From: Basidiobolus meristosporus CBS 931.73
Lineage: Eukaryota; Basidiobolomycota; Basidiobolomycetes; Basidiobolales; Basidiobolaceae
DNA: 64,000 nucleotides
Assembly (NCBI GenBank): GCA_002104905.1
Contig: MCFE01000170.1
Location: 79,868 to 143,867, forward strand
Direction of reading: 5' to 3'
Below the pieces are notes generated by a model that searched no databases, was not told where the DNA came from, and saw nothing but the letters and a program-made list of their open reading frames with translations. The position numbers and the translations under genes were made by a program. Positions 59,286-64,000 of this stretch are shown here, one piece after another; the first letter of the stretch is position 1; the number at the start of each line of letters is the position of its first letter.

Positions 59286-60310
59286 TTATTGAGCATTATT
59301 TGTTTTTTCATATGCCACCTTCAAGTGCCTGGTATAGCAGTCCTTACACATTGGGTGGCCAGGGCTGCAACTGCATGAAAACTCAACCTTAGTGCCTGTA
59401 ACATGAGCAGCAGTACAAGTTTTGCAAGCAAATCTATGGTGCTTTGAGCCATAACCTTTACTCATCAACAGGTAAGTGTGATTTTCATCACTTCTGAGTT
59501 GCCTCTGACTACCCAAGGGCCCCTTGATGTCTGAACTGGCCAAATTCTTACAATATTGCAAGAAATTGTATGCTGAAATATCCTTGAAAGAGAAATGAGA
59601 TACGCCACACTTTTGATAAAAAAATGTACAATAAGAGCTATAGGCATTGGCTTCACAGATACCTAGGATGAAGCCAAAGAAACACATCTCCCATCTTTCT
59701 GTAGATATTGTTGTAAGAGTCTTGGAGATATTGGAAGTGATTTGGAGAACAAGTCAATTATGTGGTTTTCACTTAATGATTTATTGAATGTAAAAGTAGT
59801 ATTTATACTTTTACCTGGTCTTGGCATTACAAGCATGTAGAATTGGTTAAGGAAGGTCCCAAGAACATGTGTGCAAAGTTTGGGGCTGTTTGGACAACAT
59901 CAAGAATTTTCATGTTCTGGGTACCTGGTATTTTGGTGAAAATATTCTAAGTAAATCCCAGCAAGGAATTTGGTCAGTATTCTCTAGGATTTGGAGGTGA
60001 TGATCTAAGTGACTAAGTTAGGTGAATATTTAGGTGGAAATACAAATTTTTACAACAGATATAACATCATGATAAGATGTCAAATTATCTTGAAGGTTAT
60101 TAGCAGCATCAACCAAACCTACAAATATAGTAAATAGAGCACATGTTGTTTCTTCAAGACAGGGTTCTACTTACTTTTATGGGTCTCATATTCTTCAACC
60201 ACTTCCGGTTGCTGAATGGTTATCACTTCACCATTGTCCCCTACAAAAGTTCTCCATCCAGTAAGCCTTGTTGTGCTGCAAGAAGAAATAAATGCTTTGA
60301 TCTTGTAATC
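59286..60310 (-). pseudogene. piggyBac-like transposase, split by a solo LTR
   Basis: Read on the minus strand across the solo LTR, the right block has STTRLTGWRTFVGDN, then IQQPEVVEEYETHKS, the usual P..V.EYN..MG segment before the third catalytic Asp. A short further block (NNLQDNLTSYHDVI) runs up to the LTR. The left block reads STERWEMCFFGFILGICEAN then AYSSYCTFFYQK, the RRWW..F..LLD...NAY signature of DDE_Tnp_1_7. A Cys/His-rich C-terminus follows (FACKTCTAAH .. CSCSPGHPMCKDC). It lacks the N-terminal half, cut off at 60315 by an LTR, and contains stops (e.g. after HKSK). Non-functional. Confidence 0.7.
59709..60057 (-). repeat. Solo copia LTR with 5-bp target duplication
   Basis: 349 bp from TGTTGTAAGAG to TTTTACAACA, the same family as the LTRs of 13627-18311 and inverted. 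GATAT flanks it on both sides (59704-59708 and 60058-60062). No internal region, so LTR-LTR recombination removed it. It splits the piggyBac-like transposase. Confidence 0.93.
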
Positions 60311-60314
60311 ATGG

Positions 60315-61060
60315 TGTGGTGGTGTATAAGTCCAAGGGAGAGATACGTCCAACACTTCTCAAGTGTTTTGTGTGTGGGGTGTTCACTGGGTGCAATAGCC
60401 TCTGGCAAAAGCTTGCTAGGAATACTTGGGTTCTGTCTCTAATCTAATGTGAAGGGGAATAAAGCCACAAGCTTGTCAAGGGAAAACTATTGAGCTACAA
60501 TCCCCAACTTAGTTGGCATCTTAACAAAAGTATGTGCTGGGTTCAGCGTCCTTTGAGATGACAATGTACCAAAGCTTCCAAAGTCAAAACAACTGTAAAC
60601 TCCACCAGCAGGGACTTGATAAGAATGCAGCAGTGGTCAATAGTTACAAAGACAGAAAAGTATCTTTGCCTGTACAAGAACAAACTTGGGAAAGAATCAA
60701 ATATAATAAAAGATACCTACTCTGAGTATTCCTCACAAGTAGTGCCTCCAAGGTCAGTTGGCTGTCAGCGCGGTTTCCTGGGAGTGTCCTGTGGTCTGGG
60801 GTTGGAAGTTCCGGTAGCAGCAGGTAGCAGTGATCACACTAATCAACAAGTTGGTATATTGATAAAAGGGATGATGATTTATTGTTGAGGGATAGCCTCC
60901 CTTATATACTTTTCTCACTGGCTAAGCAATTACTAATCATGGTGTTCCAGAAGGTTCCAGATATCAATAGAAATCTTGATGCATCAGAATGACCTAAGAA
61001 TGTTCTAAGTAGGTGCCGGAAGGTTCTAAGAGGCACAGCACATCCAACCAATCAGGAATC
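60315..61060 (-). repeat. LTR family B, truncated inverted copy
   Basis: Inverted copy of 5171-5917, beginning TGTGGTGGTGTATAAG. It follows the other copy closely over about 745 bp, including the tatataaggg promoter block. It stops at gattcctgattgg and is replaced immediately by TTAGGGTTAGGGTTAGGG. Confidence 0.85.
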
Positions 61061-62050
61061 TTAGGGTTAGGGTTAGGGGAGGGAAAGTCACCAAGGTAGG
61101 TGAAATCTTTATTTGGTTTCAGACAAGTCTAACTACAAATAAAGAAGCCAGCTGGGAATAAAAGATTCCCAAAGTAAACACTAAGTTGAATATGAATAAA
61201 TCTAAGCTAAAGTTAAGGCAGTATCCCAGAGTACACTGGAGTTCAGGTTCATGGGGGAGTGAAGTAGATAAGCTTGAGAAATATAATAATCTTTGAGGAA
61301 GTGGGTAACAGCAGGTGAAGGGGAATTTTTGATAAGTGAAGTGAATCTTGAGAGCAGAGATTCCTCTAATGAGAAGGTCTTGTAAACTGGAGAATCAGGA
61401 AACTCTTTAAAGGCATGGTCAGTAGGTTCCCAGTAAAACTGGTCAGAGACATTTTGAGAGAACTCTTTAGCAATACTTTTGTCAAGTACTACCTCCAGAG
61501 TGTGATTGTTGATAAATCTCATGTTAACAATCTTGGATAAATTGTAACCTTGTTGCTTGAGATACATCCTATGCTCAGATATAGGAATGAACTCCACATT
61601 GGCAAAGTAGCAGACAGCCCAGTCAGTAGCAGGAGGCAAATCAGAAGTAGCAGGAAACTTTCTTTTAGTCTTGGGAGGAGCCGCAGGATGTCTTGAGGAA
61701 GCAGGAACAGGCTTTTTGACAGCTTCAGAGTAGGAAGAGTGAGCAGGAGCAGATGATTCTTGGGGAGTCTTGTTAACAGGAACAGCTGGCAGAGAGACAA
61801 TAGATTCTTGCAGATCAGAGAAGGCAGAAAACAGCGTTTGAACTTGTTTCTTGAGTAAAGCATTTTCAGCTTCAACAAGTGCAAGCCTTTCCTCAAGGAA
61901 GGAAATCTGAAGGGAATGGAGTGAAGGCATAAGAAATAAGAAGAAGAGGGTAAGATGGGATGGGTGGGTGGGAAAATTAGCAGGGAGAAGAGAAGGAAGG
62001 AGCAAAAATTCCAGAAGTCAGAATTTATAGATGGATGGACAGGGTAGATG
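61061..62050 (-). mobile_element. LINE unit C: ORF1-only unit with telomeric 3' end
   Basis: About 1 kb. The minus-strand order is short leader, ORF1 (61930-61202), 110 bp of 3' UTR, aataaagatttcacc, a TCACC/GGTGA stem-loop (61088-61103) and CCCTAACCCTAACCCTAA. No reverse transcriptase lies between ORF1 and the 3' end. The three TTAGGG repeats on the + strand abut a broken LTR. Confidence 0.8.
61202..61930 (-). CDS. LINE ORF1-like protein (coiled coil)
   Basis: 242 residues from MPSLHSLQIS. An N-terminal heptad region (LEERLALVEAENALLKKQVQ) predicts a coiled coil, as in ORF1 proteins that trimerise and coat LINE RNA. A Pro/Ser/Ala-rich linker follows (SSAPAHSSYSEAVKKP). The C-terminal part (VEFIPISEHRMYLKQQGYNL and HTLEVVLDKSIAKEF) looks like a folded nucleic-acid-binding domain but lacks CCHC knuckles. 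It is intact in this copy, and the second half is repeated at 58264-58659. An upstream frame extends to 62005 but is low complexity. Family assignment is by context. Confidence 0.7.
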   Translation of the reverse strand: MPSLHSLQISFLEERLALVEAENALLKKQVQTLFSAFSDLQESIVSLPAVPVNKTPQESSAPAHSSYSEAVKKPVPASSRHPAAPPKTKRKFPATSDLPPATDWAVCYFANVEFIPISEHRMYLKQQGYNLSKIVNMRFINNHTLEVVLDKSIAKEFSQNVSDQFYWEPTDHAFKEFPDSPVYKTFSLEESLLSRFTSLIKNSPSPAVTHFLKDYYISQAYLLHSPMNLNSSVLWDTALTLA

Positions 62051-62064
62051 GATGGATTATTCCT

Positions 62065-63597
62065 GGGTTAGGAAAATTAGCAGGGTTAGGGGGGAGACAG
62101 TCACCAACAGGTGAAATCTTTATTTCAGTTGAAACAAAGAAGCCAGCGCTACTGTTGTAGCTTTGATACAAGAGAGTGTAGCTGAGGGGAATTTGTAGGT
62201 AAGTTAATAAGAAGTGATGATAGTTCTTCAGTGCTCAAGACACTGTTCAGTGGGAAGGGGGGTAGCAAGAGGGGTAAGAATGATCTGTGAACAACATTAA
62301 TGAGGGGAATGTGATAAGGATTGATATTCATCATAAAGGGAGTGTGCTGCTGCAGATATTGCTGCCAAAGGTCTGTCAAGTACTTCAGGTAGGCCAGCTT
62401 GGGTTTTTCTGACTGCAGAATATAGTGAGCAAACTTCTTGACTTCAGGATCTCCAAGTATAGTTCTCCAGCAGGAGTCAGGTGTTGTGTGGTGTGTTCTC
62501 TTCCAGGCCTTAATCAGTGGGTTGTTGCAGTTGTGAAGTCTGAGGTATAATCTGGTTCTAAGGTAGAGAAGTCTGATCTTATAGGGCATAAACCCAAAAG
62601 CACCAAGAATAGCATGTCTGTAGGGGCATTCAGGCAAATGAGGCACCAAGGAGGTAATGCACCATACTGCAAACTTGTCAAGCTTAGTGCAGTCTCTAGA
62701 AGTAAGAGAGAGAAGTGGTAAGCCAAATTCCAGGACATGGAAGACAAACTGCTTGAGTAGAAGGAGGCAGCTGGGAGCTGAAGTTGTAGGAGGAGTAACA
62801 GCCAGTAGCTTGTGGAGTGCCTGTCTTGCCAGGATAATTCTCTTCTTGAGATGTGCTCCAGAGTCTAGTCCAGTAGGAAGGAAAGGAAAGCCAAGATATG
62901 TAGCAGAAACCTGAGCAGGTAGAGTGGAGTTCTCCAAGTTGATAGGAGAGCCCAAAGGTACTGTCTTTGCAATGGAAAGCTGGAGATTATTCTTCTGCAG
63001 ATACTGGTGGATGGTCTGGGAGTCTTGTTGCACATTGGAGGAGGATATTCTGATGTCATCAGCAAAGAGAGTAACCAGGCAGTCAGCTGAGAGTCTTGGG
63101 AAATCATTCAGGAAGATGGCAAACAGTATAGGACCAAGCACAGAGCCTTGAACCACTCCATTAGGAACTGAGAACACTGGTGATTGCTCACTTGGGTGCA
63201 GAATTCTTGCTTGTGGATCCAGAAACAGAGACCTGACAAGGAGGGTGAGAGAGGTACTGGAGAAGCATTGCAACTTGGACCAAAGCAGATTTCTGTCAAC
63301 TGAATCAAAGGCCTTAGTAATATCAAACAGAACAGAGGGATACTTGCACTGGAGAGAGTGACCTTGGCTAAGTATGACTGCATATTCCAAGGAGAGGCCA
63401 GGAACAAAGCCAAACTGTGCAGGATGAAACTTGAGGGAGTCAGAGTAGAGCTCCTGAGCAAGCAGAAGCTCAAACACCTTTCTGCAGGTGGGCAGCAGAG
63501 ATATTGGCCTGTAGGAGCTAGGATCCAGGTGCTTTCCTTTACCCTTGTACAGTGGCAGAACATTTGCAAAGGACCATTCCTCAGGAGTAGAAAGCTT
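62065..63597 (-). mobile_element. LINE unit D: 5'-truncated reverse transcriptase unit
   Basis: ORF2 (62149-63597) without any endonuclease. After its stop come gaaataaagatttcacc, a stem-loop (62101-62114) and CCCCCCTAACCC. The right (5') edge is at the TTAGGG of 63596-63601. It lies head-to-tail between units C and E. Confidence 0.85.
62149..63597 (-). pseudogene. Non-LTR reverse transcriptase (ORF2, truncated)
   Basis: About 482 codons open to the truncation point. RT motifs in order: WSFANVLPLYKGKGKH, YRPISLLPTCRKVFELL, FDITKAFDSVDRN (first catalytic Asp), NGVVQGSVLGPILFAIFLND and the catalytic FADD in VTLFADDIRIS, then LQLSIAKT and YLGFPF. This is a jockey/Tad/R1-like non-LTR RT. The C-terminal half is Leu/His-rich without a visible zinc knuckle. 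The endonuclease and start codon are missing, consistent with incomplete reverse transcription. It is otherwise free of stops, so this copy is fairly young. Confidence 0.9.
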
Positions 63598-64000
63598 AGG
63601 GTGTAGGTGTTATAGTAAGGGCTAGGAAAAGGTTAGAAGAGCAGGGGGTCTGGGGGACGCAGTCCCCTAGAGAATAAAAAAGCAGGGGGTTTGGGGATGC
63701 AATCCCCCATACTGCTCTTATACTCTTTAAATTCCCGTTGGATTACTTTTCTCTCATTCTTGGTTCTGGTCCCTTAGGGTTAGAATTCCTCCTCCTAACC
63801 CTTATCACCCTAACCATAAATATTTTTACCCTACAATTGGCACATTGTCTGCTCATATGGTGGGCATGTCTGGGCCAATATTTGTCTCCCTATACTGTTC
63901 ATACGCTCTGTATAAGTCTTGATGACTATTTAATTAATAAATTGTTATTTTTAATATATATCTAATAATTAATGGGATTCATCCCAATCTGACCACAATC
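63598..64000 (-). repeat. Repeat E, copy 2
   Basis: Same as 58679-58990, with an internal duplication of the gcagggggtttggggatgca hairpin (63641-63667 and about 63680-63710). It joins unit D at TTAGGG and runs off the window. Confidence 0.7.

Overview
The window is fungal. Genes have short introns (about 35-100 nt, GT..AG) and the families are fungal: a TOK-type two-pore K+ channel, a Zn2Cys6 regulator with a fungal middle-homology domain, an INSIG homologue, a RalGAP-alpha homologue and a fungal-style PDH E1-alpha phosphoryl loop. Telomere-type TTAGGG tracts occur inside retroelement arrays. Species is not resolved. The many-repeat PPR protein, bacterial-like terpene synthase and rhodanese, and heavy retroelement load suit a TE-rich filamentous or early-diverging fungus, but this is inference.

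The window has two compartments. Bases 1-~19,900 and ~56,700-64,000 are AT-rich nests of broken transposons: several Ty1/copia families, a Ty3/gypsy relic, Harbinger-like and piggyBac-like DNA transposons, a large palindromic element and LINEs. Bases ~20,000-56,600 are a more balanced-composition island of intact, intron-bearing host genes.

Host island, left to right: RalGAP-alpha (+, 21.6-28.4 kb), thioredoxin reductase (+), a small single-domain rhodanese (+), a secreted glycine-rich/collagen-like protein (+), a mitochondrial PPR protein (-), a TOK K+ channel (-), a class I terpene synthase with a C-terminal membrane anchor (-), mitochondrial PDH E1-alpha (+), a 6.3-kb gene-poor gap, INSIG (-) and a Zn2Cys6 transcription factor (-). 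Most look like independent housekeeping or signalling genes. TrxR and rhodanese are adjacent and both handle sulfur/redox chemistry. INSIG (sterol feedback) and the terpene synthase both touch isoprenoid metabolism but lie 10 kb apart, so linkage may be chance.

Transposon layers can be ordered. A 4,685-bp copia element (13,627-18,311) has two 349-bp LTRs and a perfect 5-bp target duplication, and it splits an older inverted relative. A solo LTR of the same family (59,709-60,057), also with a perfect 5-bp duplication, splits a piggyBac transposase. A ~1.07-kb solo LTR splits a Harbinger-like transposase.

The most unusual part is 57.6-64.0 kb. LINE fragments lie head-to-tail, all antisense. 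Their 3' ends share a small stem-loop and run directly into (CCCTAA)n, so each junction reads TTAGGG on the + strand. Some units carry only an ORF1-like gene and others only reverse transcriptase. This layout is what repeated attachment of LINE cDNA to exposed telomeric ends would leave behind, although insertion into interstitial telomere repeats is an alternative.
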